Assembly: GCA_041177965.1 (NCBI GenBank)
Contig: JBEGWF010000146.1
Location: 14,120-78,119, forward strand
From: SXXZ01 sp041177965
GTDB lineage: Bacteria > Verrucomicrobiota > Verrucomicrobiia > Limisphaerales > UBA9464
Direction of reading: 5' to 3'
Length of the DNA: 64,000 nt
The number at the start of each line of letters is the position of its first letter. The stretch's first letter is position 1. The notes beneath the pieces were generated by a model. That model was not told where the DNA came from. It searched no databases and was given only the letters and a program-made list of their open reading frames with translations. This document shows positions 55,926 to 64,000 of the stretch, one piece after another. The translations under genes were made by a program, and so were the position numbers.

Positions 55926-58454
55926 ATGCGCTCGCCCCTGCCACTCTGGATGGCCGCCCTGTGTCTGGGCGCCTCCCTGAACCGCCCCGCCCTGACCGCG
56001 GCCGAGCGCGGCTCCGACAAGCCGATCCCCGCGGCACCGCCCGTGCCGGCCATCCGATCGCTGCGTCTCGAACCCCCGCGGCTGACCCTGCTCGACGGTC
56101 GGGATTCCCGGAAGGTGCTGGTGCTGGGCGAGACCGCGGACGGTTCCTGGATCGACCTGGCGGCAACGGCCGTGCTGAAACCCGATTCGGCAGCGGTCAT
56201 CCTCGATTCCGAGGGCCACCTCGTCGGCCGCAAGGAGGGCAAGGCTTCCGTCAGCGTCACCGCGGCCGGCAAGAGCGCCCGGTTGGAGGTCGAGGTCCGC
56301 GGCACGGCCACCCCCGAGGTCGGCTTCGTGCGGGACATCGAACCGATCCTGAGCCGGGCCGGATGCAATTCGGGCCCCTGCCACGGTTCGGCCAAGGGCA
56401 AGAACGGCTTCAAGCTCGCCCTCCGCGGCTACGACCCCGATTATGACTATCAGGCCCTGGTCAACGACCTGAGCGGCCGGCGGTTCAACCGGGTGCACGT
56501 CGACGACTCCCTGATGCTCCAGAAGCCCCTGGGCGACATCCCCCACGAGGGGCGGCAGGCCATCGTGCCCGGATCGCGCTACCACCAGACCCTCCGACAA
56601 TGGATCGCCGAGGGTGCCCGGTTCCAGGAGGTCGCTCCGAACCGGCCGACCCGGATCGAGGTCCTGCCCGCGCGGGTGAAGCTCGACCTGCCCGGCCGCC
56701 GACAGCAACTGCTGGTGATCGCCACCTACCCCGATGGCGCCACCCGCGACGTCACCCGCGAGGCCGTCCTGAGCAGCAACAACGAGGAGGTCGCCCTCGT
56801 TCAGGGCAACACCGTGATCCCGCTGCGCCGGGGCGAGATGGCGGTGCTGGTGCGCTACGAGGGCTTGTACGATGCGCGCGAAGTGACGGTCATGGGCGAC
56901 CGCACCGGGTTCCGCTTCGCCGCGATGCCCGAATACAACTTCATCGACAAGGCGGTGAACGCGAAGCTCGAGAGCCTGAAGATCAACCCGAGCGATCTCT
57001 GCACCGACGCCGAGTTCATCCGCAGGGCGTCCCTCGACATCACCGGCCAACCCCCGACGGCCGAAGCGGTGCGCGCCTTCCTGGCCGACGCGACCGAATC
57101 GCGCAGCAAGCGCGAGGCGCTGGTCGATTCCCTGATCGGCTCGCCCGCCTATTCGGAGTTCTGGGCCAACAAGTTCGCCGACCTTCTCCAGTGCAATTCC
57201 GAGATCCTCGGCAAGAAGGGGGTCTGGGTGTTCCGCAACTGGATCCGAGACCAGTTCGCCGCGAACCGGCCCTTCGACCAGTTCACCGGCGACCTCCTGC
57301 TGGCCAAGGGCAGCACCTTCGAGAACCCGGCCGGCAACTACCTCCGCGCCCTGCGCGACTCGGGCAAGATGACCGAGGACATCTCCCAGACCTTCCTGGG
57401 GGTCCGCTTCAACTGCAACAAGTGCCACGACCACCCCTTCGAGCGCTGGACCCAGAACCAGTACTACGAATTCGGCGCGTTCTTCGCCCAGGTGGCCTTC
57501 AAGCCCGGCACCTTGGGCCGCGACCACCTCATCCGCTCCGGCGAGACCTATGCGCACGAGCAGGTCTCCGAGGAGATCGTCTACCCCAACGACCAGGGTG
57601 GCGAGGTCAAGCATCCCAAGAACGACGCGGTGGTGGCGCCGAAGGTGCCCTACGGCCAGAGTCGGGCGATCGCCCCGGGCGAGGACCGCCGCGAGGCCTT
57701 CGCCACGTGGTTGACGTCGAAGGACAACCCGTATTTCGCCAAGTCCACCGTCAACCGCTTCTGGAGCTACTTCTTCGGTCGCGGGATCATCGATCCGGTG
57801 GACGACATCCGGGCGGGCAACCCGCCCTGCAACCCGGCGCTGCTCGAGGCCCTCACGGCACGCTTCGTGGCCGATGGTCACGACGTCCGGAAGCTCATCC
57901 GCCACATGGTCACGTCGCGGACCTACCAGGCGAGCATCGTGCCCAACCGCTGGAACGAGGACGACCTGGTGAACTTCTCGCACGCCCTGCCCCGACGCCT
58001 CAGCGCCGAGCAGATGCTCGATTCCATCGCCGTGGCCACCGGAAAGCCGCTGCAGTTCTCCAACCTGCCCGAGGGCATGCGTGCCGCGCAGTTGCCCGAC
58101 GGACTGGTGCCGGGCAACGATTTCCTCAGCCTCTTCGGGCGACCCAAGCGCCAGAGCGCCTGCGAATGCGAGCGCTCCAGCAACGTCACGCTGTCCCACG
58201 CCCTCAACCTCATCAACGGCAAGACCCTCGGCGAGTGCGTGAACCGGGCCGACAACCGTTTCGCCCGCCTGGTGGCGGAGCATCCCGACGATCGCAAGGT
58301 GATCGAGGAGATCTACCTGGGCTGCCTCGGCCGCATGCCGACCGCCAAGGAGTTGTCGTCCATCCAGTTGGGACAGGGTTCCCAGCGCCTCGAGGGCGCC
58401 CAGGATCTCGCCTGGGCCCTGATCAACAGCCCCGCCTTCCTCTTCAACCGCTGA
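55926..58454 (+). CDS. DUF1549/DUF1553 planctomycete-type cytochrome protein with bacterial Ig-like domain
   Basis: Exported 842-residue protein of a family found almost only in the PVC group; function unknown. A signal peptide (PLWMAALCLGASLN) is followed by an Ig-like/BIG2-type domain at about 45-125 (LVGRKEGKASVSVTAAG). A cytochrome-like segment has a C-x4-CH haem motif (Cys147, Cys152, His153), then KNGFKLALRGYDPDYDYQALV (core FKLALRGYDPDYDY). A second Ig-like stretch lies near 250-320. DUF1549 starts at FIDKAVNAKLESLKI and ends in the CxxCH of NCNKCHDHPFERW (Cys497, Cys500). DUF1553 begins near 595 (TSKDNPYFAKSTVNRFWSYFFGRG) and closes with NSPAFLFNR. Haem attachment is inferred from the motifs. 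It is first of a four-gene cassette. Confidence 0.92.
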   Translation: MRSPLPLWMAALCLGASLNRPALTAAERGSDKPIPAAPPVPAIRSLRLEPPRLTLLDGRDSRKVLVLGETADGSWIDLAATAVLKPDSAAVILDSEGHLVGRKEGKASVSVTAAGKSARLEVEVRGTATPEVGFVRDIEPILSRAGCNSGPCHGSAKGKNGFKLALRGYDPDYDYQALVNDLSGRRFNRVHVDDSLMLQKPLGDIPHEGRQAIVPGSRYHQTLRQWIAEGARFQEVAPNRPTRIEVLPARVKLDLPGRRQQLLVIATYPDGATRDVTREAVLSSNNEEVALVQGNTVIPLRRGEMAVLVRYEGLYDAREVTVMGDRTGFRFAAMPEYNFIDKAVNAKLESLKINPSDLCTDAEFIRRASLDITGQPPTAEAVRAFLADATESRSKREALVDSLIGSPAYSEFWANKFADLLQCNSEILGKKGVWVFRNWIRDQFAANRPFDQFTGDLLLAKGSTFENPAGNYLRALRDSGKMTEDISQTFLGVRFNCNKCHDHPFERWTQNQYYEFGAFFAQVAFKPGTLGRDHLIRSGETYAHEQVSEEIVYPNDQGGEVKHPKNDAVVAPKVPYGQSRAIAPGEDRREAFATWLTSKDNPYFAKSTVNRFWSYFFGRGIIDPVDDIRAGNPPCNPALLEALTARFVADGHDVRKLIRHMVTSRTYQASIVPNRWNEDDLVNFSHALPRRLSAEQMLDSIAVATGKPLQFSNLPEGMRAAQLPDGLVPGNDFLSLFGRPKRQSACECERSSNVTLSHALNLINGKTLGECVNRADNRFARLVAEHPDDRKVIEEIYLGCLGRMPTAKELSSIQLGQGSQRLEGAQDLAWALINSPAFLFNR

Positions 58455-58494
58455 CCGCCCCCTTGCCCGAGTCCGCAACCCCCACCCAAGGCCC

Positions 58495-59949
58495 ATGATC
58501 TCCATCCCTGGTCTCTCCGGCGCCACCTGCGACGGCTTCAATCGACGCGAATTCATGCGCCTCGGCGGCGCCGGCCTGCTCGGTCTGAGCCTGGCCGACA
58601 TCCTGCGGCTCCAGGCGGAGCAACCGAAGACGGCGGGACCGGCTCCCGGCCAGCCCAAGAACGGCTGGGGCTCGGCCAAGCAGGTCCTGATGATCTATCT
58701 GCAGGGAGGCCCCAGCCACATCGACATCTGGGACCCGAAGCCCGACGCGCCCTCGAATGTCCGCGGCGACTTCAAGCCGATCCGCACCAAGGTGCCCGGC
58801 ATCCAGCTCAGCGAGGTCATGCCCAAGCTGGCCCAGCAGATCGACCGGGCCACGCTCATCCGCTCCATGAGCTACACGCCGGCGGGCCTCTTCAACCACA
58901 CGGCGGCGATCTACCAGATCATGACCGGCTACACGCCCGACCGCGTGTCGCCCTCCGGCCAGCTCGAGCCCCCCGCCCCCAACGATTTCCCGCACATGGG
59001 TGCCCAGATCTCGAGGCTCAAGCCCCTCGACATCCCGATGCTGCCCTTCGTGATGCTGCCCCGGCCGCTGCAGGAGTCGAACGTCATCGGCAAGGGCGGC
59101 ACGGCCGGATTCCTCGGCGCGGCCTACGACCCCTACTACTTCTACCAGGACCCCGCCAAGGGCATCAATCTGGACGACCTCACGCTGCGGAAGGAGGTCA
59201 CCAAGGAGCGCCTCGACCGACGGTCCACGCTGCTCAAGGCCGTGAACGACGCCATGCCCGAGATGGAGAAGGCCGTCGAGAAGTACGCCCTCGACCGCTA
59301 CTACCAGAAGGCCTTCGACCTCGTGAGCAGCGGCCGAGCCCGCGACGCCTTCGACCTTTCCAAGGAGAAGGACTCCCTCCGCGACAAGTACGGACGCCAC
59401 ACCTTCGGTCAGGGACTGCTCCTGGCCCGGCGTCTGTTGGAGTCGGGCACGCGCTTCGTCCAGATGAACTGGCCGGCCGTGGCCAACGGCGATCCGACGG
59501 TCGACGCCTGGGACACCCATGCCGCCAACTTCGGCCCGTTGCGCAACCTCCACTGCCCGAAGCTCGATTCCGGACTCAGCGCGCTGCTGGAGGACCTCGA
59601 CGAACGGGGCCTGCTCAAGGAGACCCTGGTGGTGGCCCTGGGCGAATTCGGCCGCAGCCCGCGCCTGGGAGTCAGCACCAGCGGCAACACCAACTCGCCC
59701 GACGGCCGCGACCACTGGCCCTATTGCTACACGGCCCTCATCGCGGGCGCCGGCATCCGTCGCGGGGCCCTGTATGGCAAGTCCGACGCCACCGGGTCCT
59801 CGCCGATCGAGACCCCGGTGCATCCGACCCAGATCGTCGCCACCGTGTATCACGCGCTGGGCATCGACCCGCACACCATCGTGATGAACCACCTGAACCA
59901 GCCCCGGGAACTGGTGCAGGCCGAACCCGTCACCGGACTTTTCGGCTGA
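58495..59949 (+). CDS. DUF1501 family protein with Tat-like signal
   Basis: Partner of the DUF1549/1553 protein; a sulfatase-like alkaline-phosphatase-superfamily fold has been suggested for DUF1501, but no activity is established. The 484-residue protein begins with NRREFMRLGGAGLLGLSLADI, a twin-arginine-type leader (key part NRREFMRLGGAGLLGLSL). It continues with VLMIYLQGGPSHIDIWDPKP, the HTAAIYQIMTGYTP segment, FPHMGAQI, and the closing GEFGRSPRLGV, RDHWPYCYTALIAGAGI and HPTQIVATVYHALG. Tat export implies that it folds in the cytoplasm, often with a metal or cofactor. It lies 40 bases after the cytochrome gene on the same strand. Confidence 0.93.
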   Translation: MISIPGLSGATCDGFNRREFMRLGGAGLLGLSLADILRLQAEQPKTAGPAPGQPKNGWGSAKQVLMIYLQGGPSHIDIWDPKPDAPSNVRGDFKPIRTKVPGIQLSEVMPKLAQQIDRATLIRSMSYTPAGLFNHTAAIYQIMTGYTPDRVSPSGQLEPPAPNDFPHMGAQISRLKPLDIPMLPFVMLPRPLQESNVIGKGGTAGFLGAAYDPYYFYQDPAKGINLDDLTLRKEVTKERLDRRSTLLKAVNDAMPEMEKAVEKYALDRYYQKAFDLVSSGRARDAFDLSKEKDSLRDKYGRHTFGQGLLLARRLLESGTRFVQMNWPAVANGDPTVDAWDTHAANFGPLRNLHCPKLDSGLSALLEDLDERGLLKETLVVALGEFGRSPRLGVSTSGNTNSPDGRDHWPYCYTALIAGAGIRRGALYGKSDATGSSPIETPVHPTQIVATVYHALGIDPHTIVMNHLNQPRELVQAEPVTGLFG

Positions 59950-60022
59950 GCCGGGATCCATCCGGACACCCGGTGCGCCCTTCCCGGGACTCCCCGACGA
60001 TCGGACCCCTCATCGCTTCCCC

Positions 60023-62485
60023 ATGAGAGTCAACGCGATCCTGCTCGCCCTGTCGGCCTTCTCGGCCCTTTGGATCTCCCTGCCCGAGGCCCTGGCACAA
60101 TCGGCCCCGCGGCTGGATTCCGCCACGGCCACCTGGTTCCAACGCGGAACCACCCAGGAGGTCACGCTGAAGGGCGATGCCCTCGAAGGCATCTCGGCCG
60201 TGCTGGTCACCGGCGCGGGGATCGCCGCCTCCACCGTGGCACCGCAGACCTCGGTCATCGCCCTCGAGGGGGCGGGCGGCGGGATCACCAGCGGCGCGGG
60301 CAACTCACCCACGGCCCTCACCATTCGGTGGTCGTCGACGGCCGACGCCGCGTTGGGCCCTCGCGAACTCCGGGTGGCCGGACCGCACGGGGTCTCCAAT
60401 CCCCTCACCCTTCAGGTCAGCGACCTGCCCGAACTGCCGGATCCGCGGACCAACTCCGCGTCCGCCACCGCCGCCCGGATCGTCCTGCCGGCAGCCATCT
60501 CGGGCGTGATCAGCACGAACACCGAGTCCGATTTCCTCCGGTTCAAGGCGGTCGCGGGCCAGACGCTCATCTTCGACCTGCAGGCCAATCGGAACGGCTC
60601 GCCGCTCGACGCCGACCTGATCCTCCGCGAGGCCGGAGGACGCGAACTGGCGCGCAGCGAGGACGTCCACGGGTTGGACCCGTTCATCGAGCACACGCCC
60701 GCCGCCGACGGCGAAATGGTGCTCGAGATCCACGACCTGCGCTACCAGGGCGGCTCCGACTACCGCTACCGCCTCGTGGCCGGCCCTCTGCCCCACCTCG
60801 AATCGATCTTTCCCTTCGGCGGGCGCAGGGGGGCGTCGGTCGAGGTCAAGTGGGTCGGCAGGAACCTCGGCGGCGTCGAGACGATGCCCCTCCGGATCGC
60901 TCCGGACGCTCCTTTGGGGCGGCAGGACGTGCGCGCCCGCACCCCGATGGGGCAATCGAATCCCGTGGCCTTCGAGGTCGGCGACCTCGAGGAGACCACC
61001 GACACCGAACCCAACGACACGCCCGAACAGGCGCAGTCCCTCACGCCTCCCCGCGTGGTCCAGGGACGCATCGGCGCCGAGAAGGACGTGGACGTCTTCC
61101 GTTTCAAGGCTCCGTCCGACCAGCGGTGGGTCGTCGAGGTCCGGGCCAGGGCCTTCGGGTCGCGCCTCGACGCCCTCCTGACCCTGTCGGACACCAACGG
61201 CACCATCCTGCAGCGCAACGATGACGCCTCCGGCCCCGACGCCCGCATCGAATTCGACGCGAAGAAGGACCAGGAATACCGCTTGAGCCTGCGGGATCTC
61301 ACCCGGAGGGGCGGGAATCGGTTCGGCTACCGGATGAGCCTGCAACCGGTGGACCTCATCCCGGACTTCGGGGTGCGGGTCGCCGGTGGTCGGTTCCGGG
61401 TCGGGCGCGGCGGGTCGGTGGCCATCCGTTGCGAGGTCGATCGTCGCAACGGGTTCGACGGCATGATCCGCATCGAGCCGGACGGCCTGCCCTCCGGCGT
61501 ATGGGCCGCACCGCTGGTGCTGGGTCCGGGGGTTTCGGCCGGTTGGTGGGTCGTCTCGGCGAATGCCGATGCCGCGGTCGGATACGTCCCGCTGAAGGCC
61601 AAGGCGTTCGGAGACCATCAGGGTAGGTCGATGACCCATCCGGTGGCCTTCTCCGAGACGGCCTTCCTGACCGTCCTGCCCGGGGTGCCCTTCGACCTGA
61701 GCGTCGCGCCCGCCAGCCTGCTGGCCGAGCAGAACGGGTCGGCGACGCTCGAGGTCCGCGTCCAACGCCGCGACGGGTTCGATGGCGAGGTCCGCATCGC
61801 CGCCGAGGATCTTCCCGGCGTGTCCATACCGGCCGTGACGATCCCGGCGGGTCAGACCCGGGGGCGGCTCGCCTTGACGGTGGCCCAGAATGCGGAGACC
61901 GGCATCCGACCGGTGATGATCCGCGCCGAGGGCACGACCCAGGGGCGGAGCCCCGTCACCCACGCCCCGGCCGCGGTCCCGTTGACCGTCCAACCCATCC
62001 CCATGTTCCTGACCGCCATGCTCCCGGGTTCCCCCTTCTTCCGCACCGATCCGGTGCGACTGTCGGCGGTGGCGCTGCCCGAGGGCACCTCGTCCGAGGC
62101 CAACCAGACCCAATTCGTGGTCAAGGTGGATCGCCGGGGCGTCGGCGGCGAGATCGACCTGCGCCTAGAAGACCTGCCTCCGGGGGTAGACGCCCAGGTA
62201 TCGAGCATCCGGACCAACAAGACCGAGGCCACCATCCAGCTCAAGGTCTCGTCAAAGGCGCAGACCGGCAAGGAACACCAGTTCCGGGTCGTGGCCAGCG
62301 CCACCCATCAGGATCGCGTGTGGCGCCAGAAGACCCAACCCATCCACCTGACGCTCACCGCGCCCGAGCCCGAGGCGCCCAAGACCGGATCCGCCCCGGC
62401 ACCGGCGACGAAAACCGCCGCGAAGGCCGGCGAACCGGCAGGAACCAAAGAAACGAAAACCGCGACCCAGAAGACCAAGCCATGA
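60023..62485 (+). CDS. Exported PPC-domain multi-Ig protein
   Basis: An 820-residue secreted protein of mostly beta structure; not an obvious enzyme. It has a signal peptide (ALSAFSALWISLPEALAQ) and an IPT/TIG-like first domain with PHGVSNPLTLQVSDLPE. PPC-type domains include TESDFLRFKAVAGQTLIFDLQANR and KDVDVFRFKAPSDQRWVVEVRARAFGSRLDALLTL (cited in part: DVFRFKAPSDQRWVVEVRA). Several Ig-like units follow, with repeated RRDGFDGEVRI/RRNGFDGMIRI strands. The C-terminus is a Lys/Thr/Pro/Ala-rich tail of about 40 residues. Its stop overlaps the start of the next gene (ATGA). In PVC genomes such proteins sit beside DUF1549, DUF1501 and WD40 genes, so a binding or scaffold role is likely. Confidence 0.88.
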   Translation: MRVNAILLALSAFSALWISLPEALAQSAPRLDSATATWFQRGTTQEVTLKGDALEGISAVLVTGAGIAASTVAPQTSVIALEGAGGGITSGAGNSPTALTIRWSSTADAALGPRELRVAGPHGVSNPLTLQVSDLPELPDPRTNSASATAARIVLPAAISGVISTNTESDFLRFKAVAGQTLIFDLQANRNGSPLDADLILREAGGRELARSEDVHGLDPFIEHTPAADGEMVLEIHDLRYQGGSDYRYRLVAGPLPHLESIFPFGGRRGASVEVKWVGRNLGGVETMPLRIAPDAPLGRQDVRARTPMGQSNPVAFEVGDLEETTDTEPNDTPEQAQSLTPPRVVQGRIGAEKDVDVFRFKAPSDQRWVVEVRARAFGSRLDALLTLSDTNGTILQRNDDASGPDARIEFDAKKDQEYRLSLRDLTRRGGNRFGYRMSLQPVDLIPDFGVRVAGGRFRVGRGGSVAIRCEVDRRNGFDGMIRIEPDGLPSGVWAAPLVLGPGVSAGWWVVSANADAAVGYVPLKAKAFGDHQGRSMTHPVAFSETAFLTVLPGVPFDLSVAPASLLAEQNGSATLEVRVQRRDGFDGEVRIAAEDLPGVSIPAVTIPAGQTRGRLALTVAQNAETGIRPVMIRAEGTTQGRSPVTHAPAAVPLTVQPIPMFLTAMLPGSPFFRTDPVRLSAVALPEGTSSEANQTQFVVKVDRRGVGGEIDLRLEDLPPGVDAQVSSIRTNKTEATIQLKVSSKAQTGKEHQFRVVASATHQDRVWRQKTQPIHLTLTAPEPEAPKTGSAPAPATKTAAKAGEPAGTKETKTATQKTKP

Positions 62486-63888
62486 CCCTGTCGTCCCCGA
62501 TCCGTCCCGGCCGCACCGTCCTCGGCGTCCTCCTGCTGACCGGCGCCCTCGGGTCCGTTCTGCTCGTCCCCGCGTCGCTCACCGCCGCCGAGAAGCCCGT
62601 GTCGTGGTGGCGCGACGTGACCCCGATCTTCAAGCGCTCCTGCAACGGATGCCACAACCCCAACAAGCTCAAGGGCGAGGTCGACACCTCCACCTTCGCC
62701 GGTCTGATGAAGCCGGGCAAGGAGGGCCCCAACTTCGTGGCGGGCGATCCGGCCAGATCGTTGATCATCGCCTCGATCTCGGGCAAGGAGCCCGACATGC
62801 CCAAGGAGGGGGACGCCCTTTCCCCGCAGGAGGTGGCCCTGATCGGGCGATGGATCCAGGAAGGGGCCAAGGACGACACCCCGGCCGACGCCTATTCGAC
62901 CCGGCTCAAGGAACCTCCGACCTATGCCCTTCCTCCGGTCATCAGCGCCCTCGACGTATCACCCGACGGCAACCGTCTGGCGGTGGCCGGCTACCATGAG
63001 GTGCTGCTGATCGACACGGCCGGCCTGTCCCTTGCCGGGCGTCTGGTCGGTGAATCCCCGCGGATCGAATCGGTCGCCTTCTCACCCGACGGCGGATCCC
63101 TCGCCGTGAGCGGCGGGGCTCCCGCACGGTTCGGGGAGATCCAGGTCTGGAACGTCGCCGAGGGTCGCCAGACGCAGGGATTCCGACTGACCACCGACTC
63201 CCTGTTCGGCATCTCCTGGTCGCCCGACGGCACCCGGGTCGCAACGGGCGGCGCCGACAAGAGCGTGAGGGTGACGCGGGTCTCCGACGGCAAGGAACTG
63301 GTGAAGTTCGACAACCATGGCGACTGGGTCTTCCGTACCGCTTGGCTGGCCGACGGATCCCGTTTCCTGAGCGCCAGCCGGGATCGCGCCATCAAGTTGA
63401 TCGACGCGACCAACGGCCAGTTCATCGACGACATCAACAAGCTCCTCGAGCCCATCGACTGCATGGCACGCCATCCGCGGGAGGACTGGGCGGCCTATGG
63501 GGGCGCCGAGGGCGGCCTCCGACTCTACAGGGCCAAGGAGAATCAGGACCGCACCGCGGGCAACAACGACGTGAACCTGGTCCGCGAATTCGAGCGCCAG
63601 CCCGGTCCCGTGCACGCGGTCGCCTTCAGCCCGGACGGAACGCTGCTCGCGGCCGGTGGCACCGGCGACGAGGTGCGCGTGTACGAGACCGGCACGGGCA
63701 AGCGAAAACTCACCCTGAAAGGCCATGCAGGCCCGGTGTTCGCCCTGCGATTCTCACCGGACGGACGGCGGCTCTACAGCGCCGGTTTCGAGGGCATCGT
63801 CCGGGTCTTCGATCCCGCCTCGGGAGGCCTGCTGGCGATCTTCCATCCGGTGCCCCTGACCCCTGCCCGCCAGACGGCGGGCCGCTGA
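62482..63888 (+). CDS. c-type cytochrome with WD40 repeats, exported
   Basis: Last gene of the cassette, 468 residues. A signal peptide (VLGVLLLTGALGSVLLVPASL) is followed by a planctomycete-type cytochrome c domain with the haem motif Cys54-Cys57-His58 in RSCNGCHNPNKLKG. A possible sixth-ligand Met lies in EPDMPKEGD. From about 150 the chain has five to seven WD40 blades, seen as repeats such as ISALDVSPDGNRLAVAG, SVAFSPDGGSLAVSGG, GISWSPDGTRVATGGADKSVRV and ALRFSPDGRRLYSAGFEGIVRVF, each cited in part. It is translationally coupled to the PPC gene through ATGA. The two together probably form a haem-bearing complex outside the cytoplasm; this is inference from context. Confidence 0.92.
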   Translation: MTLSSPIRPGRTVLGVLLLTGALGSVLLVPASLTAAEKPVSWWRDVTPIFKRSCNGCHNPNKLKGEVDTSTFAGLMKPGKEGPNFVAGDPARSLIIASISGKEPDMPKEGDALSPQEVALIGRWIQEGAKDDTPADAYSTRLKEPPTYALPPVISALDVSPDGNRLAVAGYHEVLLIDTAGLSLAGRLVGESPRIESVAFSPDGGSLAVSGGAPARFGEIQVWNVAEGRQTQGFRLTTDSLFGISWSPDGTRVATGGADKSVRVTRVSDGKELVKFDNHGDWVFRTAWLADGSRFLSASRDRAIKLIDATNGQFIDDINKLLEPIDCMARHPREDWAAYGGAEGGLRLYRAKENQDRTAGNNDVNLVREFERQPGPVHAVAFSPDGTLLAAGGTGDEVRVYETGTGKRKLTLKGHAGPVFALRFSPDGRRLYSAGFEGIVRVFDPASGGLLAIFHPVPLTPARQTAGR

Positions 63889-63896
63889 CCGGCCGA

Positions 63897-64000
63897 TCAC
63901 TTCATCGGCACACCGGGTTCCTGGCGACCGTTGGTGGTCAGGATCTGGAAATGGTGCACCCCGGCCGCCAGCGGATGGTCGCTGGTCCAGACGATCTTGC
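63897..64000 (-). CDS. 3' end of an unidentified gene, cut by the window edge
   Basis: Thirty-four codons of an open minus-strand frame end in a TGA at 63897-63899. The visible C-terminus contains SDHPLAAGVHHFQILTTNG and finishes GVPMK. It is too short for family assignment. It converges on the cytochrome cassette with only nine bases between the two stop codons, and no terminator is visible. Confidence 0.55.
   Translation of the reverse strand, partial: KIVWTSDHPLAAGVHHFQILTTNGRQEPGVPMK

Noticed and set aside
55896..58679. A 927-codon minus-strand frame opposite the cytochrome gene
   Set aside because: Antisense shadow; the plus strand has signal peptide, haem motifs and two known domains.

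Overview
The window is high-GC bacterial chromosome with almost no non-coding DNA: no stretch without a gene exceeds about 215 bases. I find 44 protein genes, two of them cut by the window edges, and no rRNA, tRNA, CRISPR array, insertion sequence, integrase or phage gene. The content points to a diderm of the Planctomycetota-Verrucomicrobiota group, most likely Verrucomicrobiota. Evidence for this is an outer-membrane assembly pair (bamA, skp), a DUF1549/DUF1553 - DUF1501 - PPC - WD40/cytochrome cassette, a DUF1080 protein and CE15 and GH31 enzymes. The placement is by gene content only. Most start codons lack a Shine-Dalgarno sequence and are preceded by C-rich DNA.

Layout. 1-9.3 kb: a lipid kinase (cut by the left edge), dxs and xseB on the minus strand, then recN and a dipeptide epimerase on plus, converging on the secDF-yajC export operon on minus. 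9.4-25.9 kb (plus): an unknown 176-residue protein, a sodium:solute symporter, a 1469-residue GH13-GH133 glycogen-debranching fusion, an O-antigen-ligase-like/TPR membrane protein, HPr, gatC, guaB, a GH31 glucosidase, a CE15 esterase, a dienelactone hydrolase and a small membrane protein. 26.0-33.7 kb (plus): dnaB, bamA, skp, ispD and rpoD, closed by a clear intrinsic terminator.

33.7-42.2 kb: a CotH-like protein faces a minus-strand ymdB-xseA-haem lipoprotein operon. Divergent to that operon are an atypical signal peptidase I and a single 713-codon reading frame joining a low-molecular-weight protein phosphatase, ribose-5-phosphate isomerase B and serine hydroxymethyltransferase. 42.3-55.7 kb: a large orphan hybrid histidine kinase, the dapB-folK-pepP operon, a membrane protein, three overlapping CNNM/CorC-type genes, coaD, a DUF1080 protein and a PfkB-family kinase. 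55.9-63.9 kb: the four-gene planctomycete-type cytochrome/DUF1501 cassette, followed by the end of an unidentified minus-strand gene.

How the genes fit together: housekeeping functions dominate. They cover isoprenoid precursors (dxs, ispD), protein export and outer-membrane biogenesis (secDF, yajC, lepB, bamA, skp), replication and repair (dnaB, recN, xseA, xseB), nucleotide, cofactor and lysine synthesis (guaB, folK, coaD, dapB, glyA) and transcription (rpoD). Set among them are carbohydrate-active enzymes suited to a polysaccharide degrader. The least understood parts are the triple fusion, the cytochrome/DUF1501 cassette, the hybrid kinase with a dead receiver, and several small unrecognised proteins.
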